Shown: positions 53,633-63,226, counted from the stretch's first letter. The stretch: 64,000 nucleotides of DNA from Arthrobacter sp. JZ12 (GCF_035189165.1 NZ_CP045246.1:496001-560000), one strand, 5' to 3'. The notes: generated from the letters alone by a model not told the origin. Numbers and translations are program-made.

Positions 53633-54943
53633 ATGACTCTCATCAGCAGCCTCCAGCCAGCTCCTACCGCCGGCTCCGAAACCTGGGGCGCCCGCCACGC
53701 GCATGATCCCACGGTAGTAAGGGACGACGACGGCACCTACTACATGTTCTCCACGGACGCGGTTGCCAACTCCGAGGACATTCCCGCCGGTGTGCACGTC
53801 CGTTCCTCTCCCAACCTGGTGGACTGGACCTACGTGGGCACCGCCCTGGACGGAGTTCCGTCGGCCGCGCGTGAGTGGAGCGGTGCCCGCGGCCTGTGGG
53901 CTCCCGACGTCGTCCGCTGGCCCTCCCCGGAAGGGAAGCCGACGTGGCACATGTACTACTCGGCGTCGACCTTCGGATCCAGCACGTCGGCCATCGGCCT
54001 TGCGGTTGCAGACAGTCCCGCCGGTCCCTGGACCGAGCGCGGCTTGGTGGTCCGCACCCTGGCCGGGCAGGACACGCAAAACGCGATCGACGCCGCCGTC
54101 GTCTTCGACCGGAAGGGTGACCCGTGGCTGACCTACGGATCGTTCTTCTCCGGGATCCACACGCTGCGGCTCGACGCCGGTTCAGGCCTGGCGTTGACCG
54201 AGGGTGATCTCGGAACGTGCATCGCCCGCCGGCACACCAAGGTCGACCGCGCGATCGAGGGCGCCTACGTGGTCTACCGCCCCGAGGATGACCGCTACGC
54301 TCTCTTCGTTTCCTACGACTCGCTGTTCAACACCTACAACGTCCGCGTGGCTCTGGCCGACGAGGTCACCGGCCCCTACCGCGACGCGAACGGCGCCGAC
54401 CTGACCGACGTCGACGCTGTTCCGCACACGGTGGGTACCAAGATCCTCGGCAGCTACGGCTTCGACGGCGACACGGCCTGGCTGGCCCCGGGCCACAACT
54501 CGATCCTTACGGTCGACGACGGCGACCAGGCCGGCCAGTACATGGTCCACCACGTCCGCTTCGCCGAGGATCCCACCCAGCACATCGTGCAGCTGCGGCG
54601 GGTCTTCACGACGGCGGGCGGCTGGCCGGTCGTCTCGCCCCAGCCGTACGCGGGCCCCGAGCGGGAAACCCTGCCGGAGCCCGTGCCCCTGGGCGGCACC
54701 TGGCGGGTAGTCCGCTTCGATCCCGCTTCCACCGACATCGCCCCGGCCCGGCCGGTGGACGTGCACGACGACGGCTCCGTCACCACGGCGGGCGAGCCGC
54801 GGCAGGTGCGCCTCACCGTTGGCGGCGTGGAGCTCGATGCCGTGGTCTTCGGTTCGTGGGACTTCTCGCGCAACCGCACCGCCCTGTCCTTCAGCGGTAT
54901 CGACAGCGACGGCGTGGTGTACGCCGGAACCCAGGGAGCCTGA
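53633..54943 (+). CDS. Cytoplasmic GH43 arabinosidase-like enzyme
   Basis: A 436-residue GH43 enzyme without signal peptide, so it acts on imported sugars. Propeller features are HDPTVVRDDDGTYYMFSTD (general-base Asp), GLWAPDVVRW, MYYSASTFGSSTSAIGLAVA, AIDAAVVFDRKGDPWLTYGSF and AIEGAYVVYRPEDDRYALFVS (catalytic Glu). A C-terminal beta domain of about 90 residues follows (GTWRVVRFDPASTD). Probable role: trimming of alpha-1,5-arabino-oligosaccharides. It starts 12 bases after the permease gene and three bases before the DUF624 gene. Confidence 0.9.
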   Translation: MTLISSLQPAPTAGSETWGARHAHDPTVVRDDDGTYYMFSTDAVANSEDIPAGVHVRSSPNLVDWTYVGTALDGVPSAAREWSGARGLWAPDVVRWPSPEGKPTWHMYYSASTFGSSTSAIGLAVADSPAGPWTERGLVVRTLAGQDTQNAIDAAVVFDRKGDPWLTYGSFFSGIHTLRLDAGSGLALTEGDLGTCIARRHTKVDRAIEGAYVVYRPEDDRYALFVSYDSLFNTYNVRVALADEVTGPYRDANGADLTDVDAVPHTVGTKILGSYGFDGDTAWLAPGHNSILTVDDGDQAGQYMVHHVRFAEDPTQHIVQLRRVFTTAGGWPVVSPQPYAGPERETLPEPVPLGGTWRVVRFDPASTDIAPARPVDVHDDGSVTTAGEPRQVRLTVGGVELDAVVFGSWDFSRNRTALSFSGIDSDGVVYAGTQGA

Positions 54944-54945
54944 CC

Positions 54946-55632
54946 ATGACCGACACCAACCTCGGCTGGGCAGCACGCGTCATGGAGTGGCTGCGGTTCG
55001 GCATGCAACTGGTGTTCCTGAACCTGCTGTTCCTGACCGGCACCCTGGCTGGACTGGTCGTGTTCGGGATCTTCCCGAGCGCTGTCGCCACCACGGTTCT
55101 CCTCGCCCGGCTGCGGGCCGGAGACTCCGGGGACCGTCTTGTCCGCGACTTCATCACCGCCTACCGGGCCTCGTTCCTCCACGCGAACAAGGTGGGAAGC
55201 CTGTTCCTCGTTGCCGGCCTGCTGGCTGCGCTGAACGCCGGGATGGCGCTTGATCCCGCAGCAGGGACCGCACAGCTCGCGCTCAGCGCGGTCGCCGTCG
55301 TCGTCTCCGGCGCGGTGGCAGTGTCAGCGGCTGCCGCCGTCGTCATCTGCTCCCGCTACCGGGATTCGGTGCTGCGGACCTGGCGCTTTGCGCTGGTACT
55401 CCCGCTCGCGTCGCCGCTGATGACGCTCAGCTGGCTGGTGTCGATGGCCGGTGTTGCGGTCCTGCTGGGCAGCGTGAACGCCCTGCTGCCGCTGGTGGGA
55501 GCGTCCCTGCCGCTGCTGGTATCGGGCCTCCTGGTCGGGCACCGGCTGGAAACCCTTGCCCCGAACGACGACGGCGCGCCCGAGCGCCGCCAACCCGCCG
55601 GGAGGTCGAGCCAGCTGACTCCCGCCACCTAG
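54946..55632 (+). CDS. YesL-like DUF624 membrane protein
   Basis: A 228-residue membrane protein with about five helices, starting GWAARVMEWLRFGMQLVFLNLLFLTG, which matches the DUF624/YesL family commonly encoded beside carbohydrate ABC importers. The C-terminus is polar and disordered. Function is unknown, perhaps assisting the transporter. ATG 54946 is two bases after the GH43 stop. The ribosome site must lie within that coding sequence (CAGGGAGCC). Confidence 0.82.
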   Translation: MTDTNLGWAARVMEWLRFGMQLVFLNLLFLTGTLAGLVVFGIFPSAVATTVLLARLRAGDSGDRLVRDFITAYRASFLHANKVGSLFLVAGLLAALNAGMALDPAAGTAQLALSAVAVVVSGAVAVSAAAAVVICSRYRDSVLRTWRFALVLPLASPLMTLSWLVSMAGVAVLLGSVNALLPLVGASLPLLVSGLLVGHRLETLAPNDDGAPERRQPAGRSSQLTPAT

Positions 55633-55683
55633 TTCTTCCCTCTCTGCCGATTGCTTTCCCACTGATAGATAAGGAACACCCTC

Positions 55684-57246
55684 GTGACCACCACTACTTC
55701 GCGCGATGCGACGTCGCCCGCTTCCGTCGACAGCGACCTGCCCGTCATCGCTCCGACCACCATCCGCATCGACCGCTCTGCCGTTGTTGCCCCGATCAGC
55801 CGCCGCATCTTCGGATCCTTCGTTGAGCACCTTGGACGCTGCGTCTATGACGGCATCTACGAGCCCGGGCACCCCACAGCCAACGAGGACGGCTTCCGCA
55901 TGGACGTCATCGAACTCGTGAAGGAACTCGGATCCACCACCATCCGCTACCCCGGCGGCAACTTCGTTTCGGGCTACCGCTGGGAAGACGGCGTCGGTCC
56001 CCGCGACCAGCGTCCCGTCCGCCGCGACCTGGCCTGGCACTCGATCGAGACCAACCAGGTGGGCCTCGAGGAGTTCGCCCGCTGGTGCAAGCTCACCGGC
56101 TCCGAGCTCATGATGGCCGTCAACCTGGGCACCCGCGGTATCGACGCGGCGCTTGACCTGCTCGAGTACGCGAACCACCCGTCCGGTACTGCGCTCAGTG
56201 ACCAGCGCATCGCCAACGGCGCCAAGGAGCCCTACAACATCCGCATGTGGTGCCTGGGCAACGAGATGGACGGCCCGTGGCAGATCGGCCACATGTCTGC
56301 GGAGGACTACGGCAAGATCGCAGCCCGCACCGCGGCCGCCATGAAGACCGCCGACAAGGATCTCGAACTCGTGGTCTGCGGCTCCTCCGGTTCCTCCATG
56401 CCGACTTTCGGCGAGTGGGAGCGGGTTGTCCTCGAGCAGAGCTATGACTACGTGGACTACATCTCCTGCCATGCCTACTACCAGGAGCGCAACGGAGACC
56501 TGGGTTCCTACCTGGCGTCGTCGCTGGACATGCAGTACTTCATCGAGACCGTGGTGGCCACCGCCGACCACGTGAAGCACAAGCTCAAGAAGACCAAGAC
56601 CATCAAGCTCTCCTTCGACGAGTGGAACATTTGGTACCTCGACGAGCACCAGGCCTCCGACGAGGTCAACGACGAATGGCGCGTGGCACCCCGCCAGCTG
56701 GAGGACACGTACTCCGTCGCTGACGCGGTGGTCTTCGGCAACCTGCTCATCACGCTGCTGAAGAACCACGACCGCGTGGCGTCGGCGTCGCTCGCGCAGC
56801 TGGTCAACGTCATCGCCCCGATCATGACCGAGCCCGGCGGCGACACCTGGCGCCAGACCACCTTCTTCCCCTTCTCCGTGACCTCGCGTCTGGCCAAGGG
56901 AGAGGTCCTCCGTCCGCAGATCGACGCCGGAACCTATTCGACGAAGGTTTACGGGGATGCCCCCCTGGTGGACGCCGTAGCCACAGTTGATGCAGGCAAC
57001 TCTGCACTGTTCCTCGTGAACCGCAGCCAGACCGAAGCTATCGACATCTCGATTGACGTCAGCCAGCTCGGTGCCGAAATCATCACTGAGGCCGTCACCC
57101 TGCACGACGAGGATGTCTACGCGAAGAACACCCTCCAGGACCAGAACCGCGTGGGCCTGAAGGAGCTTCAGGGCGCCGTGCTCGACGACGGTGTCCTCAC
57201 CGTTACGCTGCCTCCCGTGTCCTGGTCGGCGATCGCGCTCGGTTAG
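55684..57246 (+). CDS. Alpha-L-arabinofuranosidase, GH51
   Basis: A 520-residue GH51 retaining enzyme. The acid/base is Glu194 in WCLGNEMDGPW and the nucleophile Glu313 in LSFDEWNIWY. Also typical are ISRRIFGSFVEHLGRCVYDGIYEPGH, IRYPGGNFVSGYRWEDGVGP and the C-terminal beta-sandwich. It has no signal peptide and so releases L-arabinose from imported oligosaccharides in the cytoplasm. GTG 55684 follows AAGGAACACC. The downstream lipoprotein GH43 gene starts at its last base. Confidence 0.95.
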   Translation: MTTTTSRDATSPASVDSDLPVIAPTTIRIDRSAVVAPISRRIFGSFVEHLGRCVYDGIYEPGHPTANEDGFRMDVIELVKELGSTTIRYPGGNFVSGYRWEDGVGPRDQRPVRRDLAWHSIETNQVGLEEFARWCKLTGSELMMAVNLGTRGIDAALDLLEYANHPSGTALSDQRIANGAKEPYNIRMWCLGNEMDGPWQIGHMSAEDYGKIAARTAAAMKTADKDLELVVCGSSGSSMPTFGEWERVVLEQSYDYVDYISCHAYYQERNGDLGSYLASSLDMQYFIETVVATADHVKHKLKKTKTIKLSFDEWNIWYLDEHQASDEVNDEWRVAPRQLEDTYSVADAVVFGNLLITLLKNHDRVASASLAQLVNVIAPIMTEPGGDTWRQTTFFPFSVTSRLAKGEVLRPQIDAGTYSTKVYGDAPLVDAVATVDAGNSALFLVNRSQTEAIDISIDVSQLGAEIITEAVTLHDEDVYAKNTLQDQNRVGLKELQGAVLDDGVLTVTLPPVSWSAIALG

Positions 57247-58256
57247 TGTTTCGCCCACAGTCCCGGGCTGTAGCGCTGCCCGCCACCCTTGCTGCCCTGG
57301 CACTGGGGATGGCGGGCTGCGCCGCGCCGAAGGGGGAGTTGACCCTCAGCGGGGACTACTTCACCCACGACCCGGCACTCGTCGCCGCATCGGCCCCCGG
57401 CAACACGAGCGGGAACTGGTTCGTCTACTCCACGGGCGACGGGCAGGTTGGCGACGGGAACATCCAGATCCGCCGCTCGGACGACGGCGAGCACTGGGAG
57501 TACGCGGGTGAGGTGTGGCAGGAAAAGCCGGCCTGGCTCGAGGAAGCTGTTCCCGGCGTCGACAATCTGTGGGCGCCTGAGCTCTACGAGAAGAACGGAA
57601 CCTGGTACCTCTACTACTCGGCGTCGACGTTCGGCAGCAACGACTCGGTGATCGGCCTGGCGACCAACACCACGCTGGACCCGGAGGACCCCGAGTACGA
57701 GTGGGTCGACCAGGGCGAAGTGATTTCCTCGGAGGGAAGGAACTTCAACGCGATCGACGCCGGCATCGTGGAGGACCAGAACGGCACGCCTTGGATGAGC
57801 TTCGGCTCTTTCTGGGGAGGGCTCCAGCTGGTGGAACTTGAGTGGCCGTCCGGGCAGCTCGCCGACCCGGCGGCGGAGCCGGTGCTCATCGCCGACCGCG
57901 GGCTGCCGCCGAACGCCATCGAGGCCCCCTACGTGCTGGCCCGCGACGGCTACTACTATCTCTTCGTCTCGAAGGACTTCTGCTGTCAGGGGCTGGAAAG
58001 TACCTACAACATGGCGGTCGGCCGGTCCAGGACGATCGAGGGCCCGTACCTCGACCGGGACGGCGTGTCCATGCTCGACGACGGCGGGACGCCACTGCTT
58101 TCCACGGAAGGACCCCGCGTGGGGCCGGGCGGGCAGTCCGTGTCCGGCGACCTGCTGGCTTTCCACTACTACGACGAAGCACTCGACGGCGCGTTCCGCC
58201 TAGGCCTCGTCCCACTGACCTGGGACGACGGCTGGCCCACGGCGCGCTGGGAATAG
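57246..58256 (+). CDS. Lipoprotein GH43 arabinanase
   Basis: A 336-residue GH43 protein with a lipoprotein signal (lipobox M-A-G-C near residue 25), so it is anchored outside the membrane. It is a paralogue of the secreted arabinanase at 48461: shared segments include HDPALVA, NLWAPELYE, YYSAS, YEWVDQG, FNAIDAGIVE, IEAPYVLARDGYYYLFVSKDFCCQG and GPGGQSVSGDLLAFHYYD. The general-base Asp and catalytic Glu are kept, while the Ig-like domain is missing. GTG 57246 overlaps the last base of the GH51 stop. It likely processes arabinan near the importer. Confidence 0.9.
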   Translation: MFRPQSRAVALPATLAALALGMAGCAAPKGELTLSGDYFTHDPALVAASAPGNTSGNWFVYSTGDGQVGDGNIQIRRSDDGEHWEYAGEVWQEKPAWLEEAVPGVDNLWAPELYEKNGTWYLYYSASTFGSNDSVIGLATNTTLDPEDPEYEWVDQGEVISSEGRNFNAIDAGIVEDQNGTPWMSFGSFWGGLQLVELEWPSGQLADPAAEPVLIADRGLPPNAIEAPYVLARDGYYYLFVSKDFCCQGLESTYNMAVGRSRTIEGPYLDRDGVSMLDDGGTPLLSTEGPRVGPGGQSVSGDLLAFHYYDEALDGAFRLGLVPLTWDDGWPTARWE

Positions 58257-58265
58257 GAACAGATC

Positions 58266-60197
58266 GTGAATCCCGACTCCACTACTGCAACCGCTACCGC
58301 AACGCCCACCGCTACGCCCACCGCGCCGCGAACCCGAGACCGGCTCACCTACAGCCCGCTCAGCTTCGAGGCGGTGACCTTCGCCGAGGGCGGCATGCTG
58401 GGTACCTGGCAGCGGACCAACCGTGAGGCGAGCCTGCGGCACTGCGTTGAGCAGCTGGAGTCTTCGGGGGCGCTTCCGAACATGCGTGCCGCAGCCGATT
58501 TGAAGGACGGCGAGGGTGGTAAGTTTCGGGGTTTCCACTTCGCCGACTCCGACATCTACAAGGTGCTCGAGGCACTTGGCTGGGAGGCAGGCCGAAGCGA
58601 CGTATCGGAGTTCCTGCCCTTCGTCGATGAGACCGTGGCGCTGCTGAAGAGCGCGCAGCAGGACGACGGCTACCTGAATTCCTTTTACGCGCAGACCCCG
58701 GAGCGGCAGTTTTCCGACCTGCGGTGGGGTCATGAACTGTACTGCCTGGGCCACCTGCTGCAGGCGGGCATTGCCTGGGCCCGGACTGCCGGACGTACCG
58801 ATCTGCTGGAGATCGGCGTGCGTTTCGCCGAGCTCGTCGAGCGCACGTTCCCATCCGGCGGGCGGCCTCCGGTCTGCGGGCACCCCGAAATCGAGACCGC
58901 GCTCATGGAGCTGTACCGCCACACGGGCGAGACCCGTTGGCTGGACCTGGCGCGGCGGATGGTGGACGAGCGCGGCCGGCACAGCGTGGGGGAGGACCGC
59001 TTCGGCTACCAGTACTTCCAGGATCACTTGCCGGTGCGCGAGGTTCCGGGGGCCACCGGGCATGTTGTCCGCCAGCTGTACCTGGCCGCGGGCGTTGCGG
59101 ACCTGTACACCGAGGACGGCGACGAGGAGCTTCTTGCCGCGCTGAATCGCATCTGGTCCGATGTCCACTTCCGCAAGATGTACATCACGGGCGGCCTCGG
59201 ATCGCGCCATCGGGACGAGGCGTTCGGCGATCCTTTCGAGCTCCCGCCGGACCGCGCCTACTCCGAAACCTGCGCGGCCATCTCGAGTGTCCAGTTCAAC
59301 TGGCGCATGCTCCTGATCACCGGTGAGTCCCGTTTCGCGGACGAACTGGAGCGGGCGCTGTACAACGGAGTCGCCGGTTCGACGTCTGCAACCGGTACGG
59401 GGTACTTCTACTCCAACCCGCTGCAGGTAAGGACCGAGCGGGACGGCGAACATGAGCAGGCACCAGCAGGCCGCGTGCCCTGGTATGACTGCGCCTGCTG
59501 CCCGCCGAACCTTGCACGCCTGCTCTCGTCGCTGCACTCCTATACGGCAACAACCGACGACGACGGCGGCCTCCAGCTTCATCTCTTTGAATCCGCCGAC
59601 ATCCGGCTCCCCAACGCAACGGTCGCCGTGACTACGGGGTATCCGTTCGATGGCCGCGTTCGGGTTGAGGTGTCCGGTTCCCTGCCGTCACTGTCGCTCC
59701 GGGTGCCCGGCTGGGCTAAGGGCTACACCTTGCTCTTCGACGGAGCGGAGCGGCAGGTGACGCATGAGGGCGGCTACCTTCGTCTGAGCGATGTCGGGTC
59801 AGTGGTTGAGTTGGTCCTCGATATGCCCGCTCAGTTTCATGCACCGCACCCACACATCGATGCCTCCCGCGGGTGCCTGGCCGTTACGCGTGGCCCCATC
59901 GTTTATGCGTTGGAGCAGGCCGACCTGCCGGACGGTGTCGTGATCGAGGATGTGGTGGTTCGGGCGTCGGAGGCGCCGATCACCGGTGCGGTGGACGCGG
60001 TCGTTCCCGGCGACTTGAGCGTTCCCCGGGTGACGGTTTCAGCGGCCGCTGCGCCGCCGTCGTCGTCGGATCCTTATCCGGTGGCCGGCACGGCGGTACC
60101 GGAGTCGGGAAGTGCCTTCGACGTGGACCTGGTGCCGTATTTCCGGTGGGGCAACAGGGGAGCGGGCGGCATGCGGGTCTGGATTCCAGCTGGCTGA
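58266..60197 (+). CDS. Beta-L-arabinofuranosidase, GH127
   Basis: A 643-residue GH127 enzyme, like HypBA1 of Bifidobacterium, which cleaves beta-1,2-linked L-arabinofuranose. An (alpha/alpha)6 barrel fills most of the protein. Zinc-site and catalytic residues are all present: Glu334 and Cys336 in SETCAAISS, Cys411 and Cys412 in DCACCPPNLARLL, with Cys411 the expected nucleophile. There is no signal peptide; the N-terminus has a Thr/Ala-rich repeat of about 18 residues. GTG 58266 follows AGGAAC. It ends the arabinan operon and extends it to beta-linked substrates. Confidence 0.94.
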   Translation: MNPDSTTATATATPTATPTAPRTRDRLTYSPLSFEAVTFAEGGMLGTWQRTNREASLRHCVEQLESSGALPNMRAAADLKDGEGGKFRGFHFADSDIYKVLEALGWEAGRSDVSEFLPFVDETVALLKSAQQDDGYLNSFYAQTPERQFSDLRWGHELYCLGHLLQAGIAWARTAGRTDLLEIGVRFAELVERTFPSGGRPPVCGHPEIETALMELYRHTGETRWLDLARRMVDERGRHSVGEDRFGYQYFQDHLPVREVPGATGHVVRQLYLAAGVADLYTEDGDEELLAALNRIWSDVHFRKMYITGGLGSRHRDEAFGDPFELPPDRAYSETCAAISSVQFNWRMLLITGESRFADELERALYNGVAGSTSATGTGYFYSNPLQVRTERDGEHEQAPAGRVPWYDCACCPPNLARLLSSLHSYTATTDDDGGLQLHLFESADIRLPNATVAVTTGYPFDGRVRVEVSGSLPSLSLRVPGWAKGYTLLFDGAERQVTHEGGYLRLSDVGSVVELVLDMPAQFHAPHPHIDASRGCLAVTRGPIVYALEQADLPDGVVIEDVVVRASEAPITGAVDAVVPGDLSVPRVTVSAAAAPPSSSDPYPVAGTAVPESGSAFDVDLVPYFRWGNRGAGGMRVWIPAG

Positions 60198-60256
60198 ACC
60201 TGACGAGCTGAGAGCTACCACTTCTTCCGGGTCGGGCTGATTGGTAGCGTGTGCGC

Positions 60257-60694
60257 ATGCCCATCAAGTTCGAGAATGTCGGCATCGCAGTCCGCGATCT
60301 GGAAGCTGCGATCGCCTTCTTCACCGATCTCGGGCTCACCGTTCTCGGGCGCGACACGGTCAGCGGAGAGTGGGCCGACACCGCTGTCGGGCTCGATGGC
60401 AACCACGCCAGAATTGCCTTGCTGCAGACCCCGGACGGCAATGGTCGCCTGGAACTCTTCGAGTACATCCATCCCGACGTGATCGAGACCGAACCCACGC
60501 GACCCAACGAGATCGGTATGCACCGTGTCGCGTTCTCCGTCGACAGCATCGACGAGGCACTGAAGGTCGCCGCGCGGCACGGTTGCCATCCCCTGCGCGG
60601 GGTGGCAACCTACGGCGATGTCTACAAACTCACCTATGTGCGCGGCCCGAGCGGCATCATCGTGATGCTCGCCCAGGACTTGAAGAAGGGCTGA
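60257..60694 (+). CDS. VOC-family (glyoxalase-like) protein
   Basis: A 145-residue protein with two VOC modules: KFENVGIAVRDLEAAIAFFTDLGL and MHRVAFSVDSIDEALKVAARHG, ending GDVYKLTYVRGPSGIIVMLAQDL. Metal-binding residues are partly conserved (an Asn at the first position, H in the second module, and E in LELFEY). The reaction is unknown. ATG 60257 is used; GTG 60251 adds two residues. Its last 61 bases overlap the convergent FemAB-like gene. Confidence 0.83.
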   Translation: MPIKFENVGIAVRDLEAAIAFFTDLGLTVLGRDTVSGEWADTAVGLDGNHARIALLQTPDGNGRLELFEYIHPDVIETEPTRPNEIGMHRVAFSVDSIDEALKVAARHGCHPLRGVATYGDVYKLTYVRGPSGIIVMLAQDLKKG

Positions 60695-61809
60695 TAGCTA
60701 CCACGCCACCCCTTCGCGGTGACCCTGCCCACAACACCGGCTTCCGCCGGCAGCTTTGAGCGGCGGTTTTCGCGTGCTGAAAGTAGGGCGCCCCGCCTTG
60801 CCTTCAACAACTTCGTCAAAAATGCATAGCGGGACCGGGAGAGAGGAACATCGTAGGTGGTCGGTACCACCACGACGTTTTTCGAAAAGTTCTTTTTGAA
60901 GGCAGTCACGTTCGCCAGGCTCGGATAATTCTCGCTCTCGATCCCGGTCAACCCGCAGGCGGTATTTCCGGCCGCCTTGAGCACCTTGAAGGCCTCCCAC
61001 AGGAGCAGATATGGAGCGAAGGTTGATCGAGCCTGATACGTGCTGCCCGCAAAGTAGTACATCGAATTCCCCCTGTACTCAGTGGTGATCAACCAGCTCA
61101 GCGGAACGTCATCCTTGTAGGCGACCATGAGCCGCACATGGCCGCCCAGTACGGCAAGGAACGTCTCGTAGTAAGCCGAATCGAACGAATGGAAGCCTCC
61201 GCGGTTGGCTGTTTCGCGCATAATCGGGAACAACTGGGTGGCGAACACGTCCGTCCATCGTTCCCGGGGGATCTGCCGCACCTCCACGCCGTTGCGTTCC
61301 GCGCGCGCGATCCTGTTGCGGGCGTTTGATCCAAGACTCTTGAGGAGGTCATTCTCGTCAGGAGTGAGGTCGACGAGGATCTCGCGTTCGTACCACCCGT
61401 ACTCGATCGGCTGGGTAGCCGGGGATTGAAGGGTGGCCACCTGCATGCGAGCGTAGAGGGGGCCGGTCGGGCCCGGCTCGCGGAATTGCGCACGAACAGT
61501 TTGCAAGAGCACACGCTCTGTTTCAGGAGCGCGCTCTGTGTACCAGACGGGCCCGTTCACGGCCACCACGGAGTGCCTCAGCCTGCGGGTGACTTGGACG
61601 AAGCTAGCCGTGGCGATCAGCTCGCCGGCGGAGTCCCGATATGCCCAGATCCCTAGATGGCGACGCCCGAGCGCGTGCTCGAAGTCAGCCCAGTACGGCG
61701 TCTGCTCGAGTGGAATGACGACGTCGGCATAGTCCTCGGCGATCGCATCGAAACTGCTCTTGTCGAGCTTGCTGTATGTGAAGAGTTGTGAAGAACCAGA
61801 TGCAGTCAT
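60634..61809 (-). CDS. FemAB-like peptidoglycan bridge aminoacyltransferase
   Basis: A 391-residue protein with two GNAT-like subdomains: EQTPYWADFEHALGRRHLGIWAY with the family-typical start, KSLGSNARNRIARAERNGVEVRQI and GSTYQARSTFAPYLLLWEAFKVLKAAGNTACGLTGIES. FemX/FemAB enzymes add amino acids from aminoacyl-tRNA to the peptide side chain of lipid II; these motifs support that family but not the amino acid used. ATG 61809 follows GAGG. The final 30 or so residues run antisense into the VOC gene and may be a stop-loss extension. Confidence 0.85.
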   Translation of the reverse strand: MTASGSSQLFTYSKLDKSSFDAIAEDYADVVIPLEQTPYWADFEHALGRRHLGIWAYRDSAGELIATASFVQVTRRLRHSVVAVNGPVWYTERAPETERVLLQTVRAQFREPGPTGPLYARMQVATLQSPATQPIEYGWYEREILVDLTPDENDLLKSLGSNARNRIARAERNGVEVRQIPRERWTDVFATQLFPIMRETANRGGFHSFDSAYYETFLAVLGGHVRLMVAYKDDVPLSWLITTEYRGNSMYYFAGSTYQARSTFAPYLLLWEAFKVLKAAGNTACGLTGIESENYPSLANVTAFKKNFSKNVVVVPTTYDVPLSRSRYAFLTKLLKARRGALLSARENRRSKLPAEAGVVGRVTAKGWRGSYQPFFKSWASITMMPLGPRT

Positions 61810-61942
61810 GCCTCGGTAGTTGCTCGCCGGGCGGAAAAGGTTACAGCGCTCGTGAAATGACGGATACCCGCTTCAGGGTGCACTCACCTGCGCCGAAGAC
61901 CCATTCCTGCGATTCCTGCTGAGGCGAGGGATGACGACAACC

Positions 61943-63226
61943 TCACTCGAAGGCGAGCAGCCGCACCCCATGCGCGGGCAGGTCCAGCGCCACGGCGCCG
62001 TCGACGACGTCGACAGTCTCCCCGCTCCACAGATCCCGTCCCGAGGTGTAGTCGGCCAGGCCGAGATCGGCCAAATACGTGCGCACGGCCGGAGAGTCCT
62101 CGTCACCAAGCCAGAAGATGCCCCGGTACTCGGCGGTGCCCTCGCAGTGCGAGGCCTCCCACACCACGAAGTTGTCATCGCGGATGATCTCCCGATTGCC
62201 CTCCGTGCGCTCAAGGATCTCGATGACCTCGCGGTTGCGGAAGAGGTCTACTGTCTCCGGAAGTGACTCCGGAAGATGCCCGCCGATCATCAAAGGGGAG
62301 CGGGCGAGCACCCAGAGCGACATCATGGTCCGCTGCTCTTCCAGGCTGAGCCGGGAGTGGCGTGCAGTGCCCACGTGCGCCCGGATTCCGATCCGCCCGA
62401 GCGGCAGCATGTCCGCATCCGCCCACGCACCCGGCCGCTGTCGGGGAGCCCATCTCGCGGTCCGCTGGAACATCTCCCGCAGCGCCGACCAGTCGTCCCA
62501 CAGGTCATCCGAGATCCGCCACATCTCGGAATGTGCAGCGAAGAATTCGGCATAGGCGGAGGAGAGCCTACGTCCCGGCGAAAGACTCAGCACGATGTCC
62601 CGCCCGGTCTTCGCGATGCTGCGGTGGTAGCCCGCGATTTCGGCCGTCTTGACAGGAGGCATGAGTACGTCGTCGAGTTTCACGAAATCAACGCCCCACT
62701 CAGCGAACAGTTCCAGCTGCGAGTCGTAGTACTCCTGGGCGCCCGGGCGGCGCATGTCGAGCCCGTAGTTGTCGCTATTCCACTCGCAGGTGTCGGTGCG
62801 GTCGGCCACCTGGCCGGCCGTCGTCGTCGTGCCCTTGATCGGCAGATCCAGCTCGACCGCCTTGCGGGGGATGCCCCGCATCATGTGGACGCCGAACTTC
62901 AGTCCGAGGCTGTGGATGCGCTCGGCCAGCGGTGCGAAGCCCTTTCCACCGGACGCCGAAGGGAACCTGCTGACGGCGGGCAGCTGTCGGCCCCACTCAT
63001 CGAGCACCGGTTCGGAAACTTCCGGATACCGGGTGTCCTCGGCGTTCGCCTCGTACCACTGGATATCCACGACGACGGTATCCCAGCCGTAGGGGAGGAG
63101 ATGTTCGGCCATGAACTCGGCGTTGGCCACCACTTCCTCTTCGGTGACGGAGCTGCCGAAGCAGTCCCAGCTGTTCCAGCCCATCGGGGGAGTGGGAGCC
63201 AGTCGGGTATCGGGCGCAGTGCTCAT
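61943..63226 (-). CDS. GH27-like alpha-galactosidase
   Basis: A 427-residue clan GH-D enzyme without signal peptide. It has the start TPPMGWNSWDCFGSSVTEEEV, WDTVVVDIQWYE, the nucleophile Asp185 in VDFVKLDDV, and the acid/base Asp at about 240 in WRISDDLWDDW, followed by the C-terminal beta domain. Likely activity is alpha-galactosidase; related beta-L-arabinopyranosidases share the fold, which would suit a locus that degrades plant polymers. GAAGGAGACTGCG precedes ATG 63226. Confidence 0.9.
   Translation of the reverse strand: MSTAPDTRLAPTPPMGWNSWDCFGSSVTEEEVVANAEFMAEHLLPYGWDTVVVDIQWYEANAEDTRYPEVSEPVLDEWGRQLPAVSRFPSASGGKGFAPLAERIHSLGLKFGVHMMRGIPRKAVELDLPIKGTTTTAGQVADRTDTCEWNSDNYGLDMRRPGAQEYYDSQLELFAEWGVDFVKLDDVLMPPVKTAEIAGYHRSIAKTGRDIVLSLSPGRRLSSAYAEFFAAHSEMWRISDDLWDDWSALREMFQRTARWAPRQRPGAWADADMLPLGRIGIRAHVGTARHSRLSLEEQRTMMSLWVLARSPLMIGGHLPESLPETVDLFRNREVIEILERTEGNREIIRDDNFVVWEASHCEGTAEYRGIFWLGDEDSPAVRTYLADLGLADYTSGRDLWSGETVDVVDGAVALDLPAHGVRLLAFE

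Noticed and set aside
55324-57303. A 659-codon open frame antisense to the GH51 gene
   Set aside because: It mirrors the GH51 gene in a high-GC sequence, has no recognisable domain or ribosome site, and crosses neighbouring gene ends.
58200-59582. A 460-codon antisense open frame over the GH127 gene
   Set aside because: It is a shadow of the GH127 codons, without domain or translation signals.
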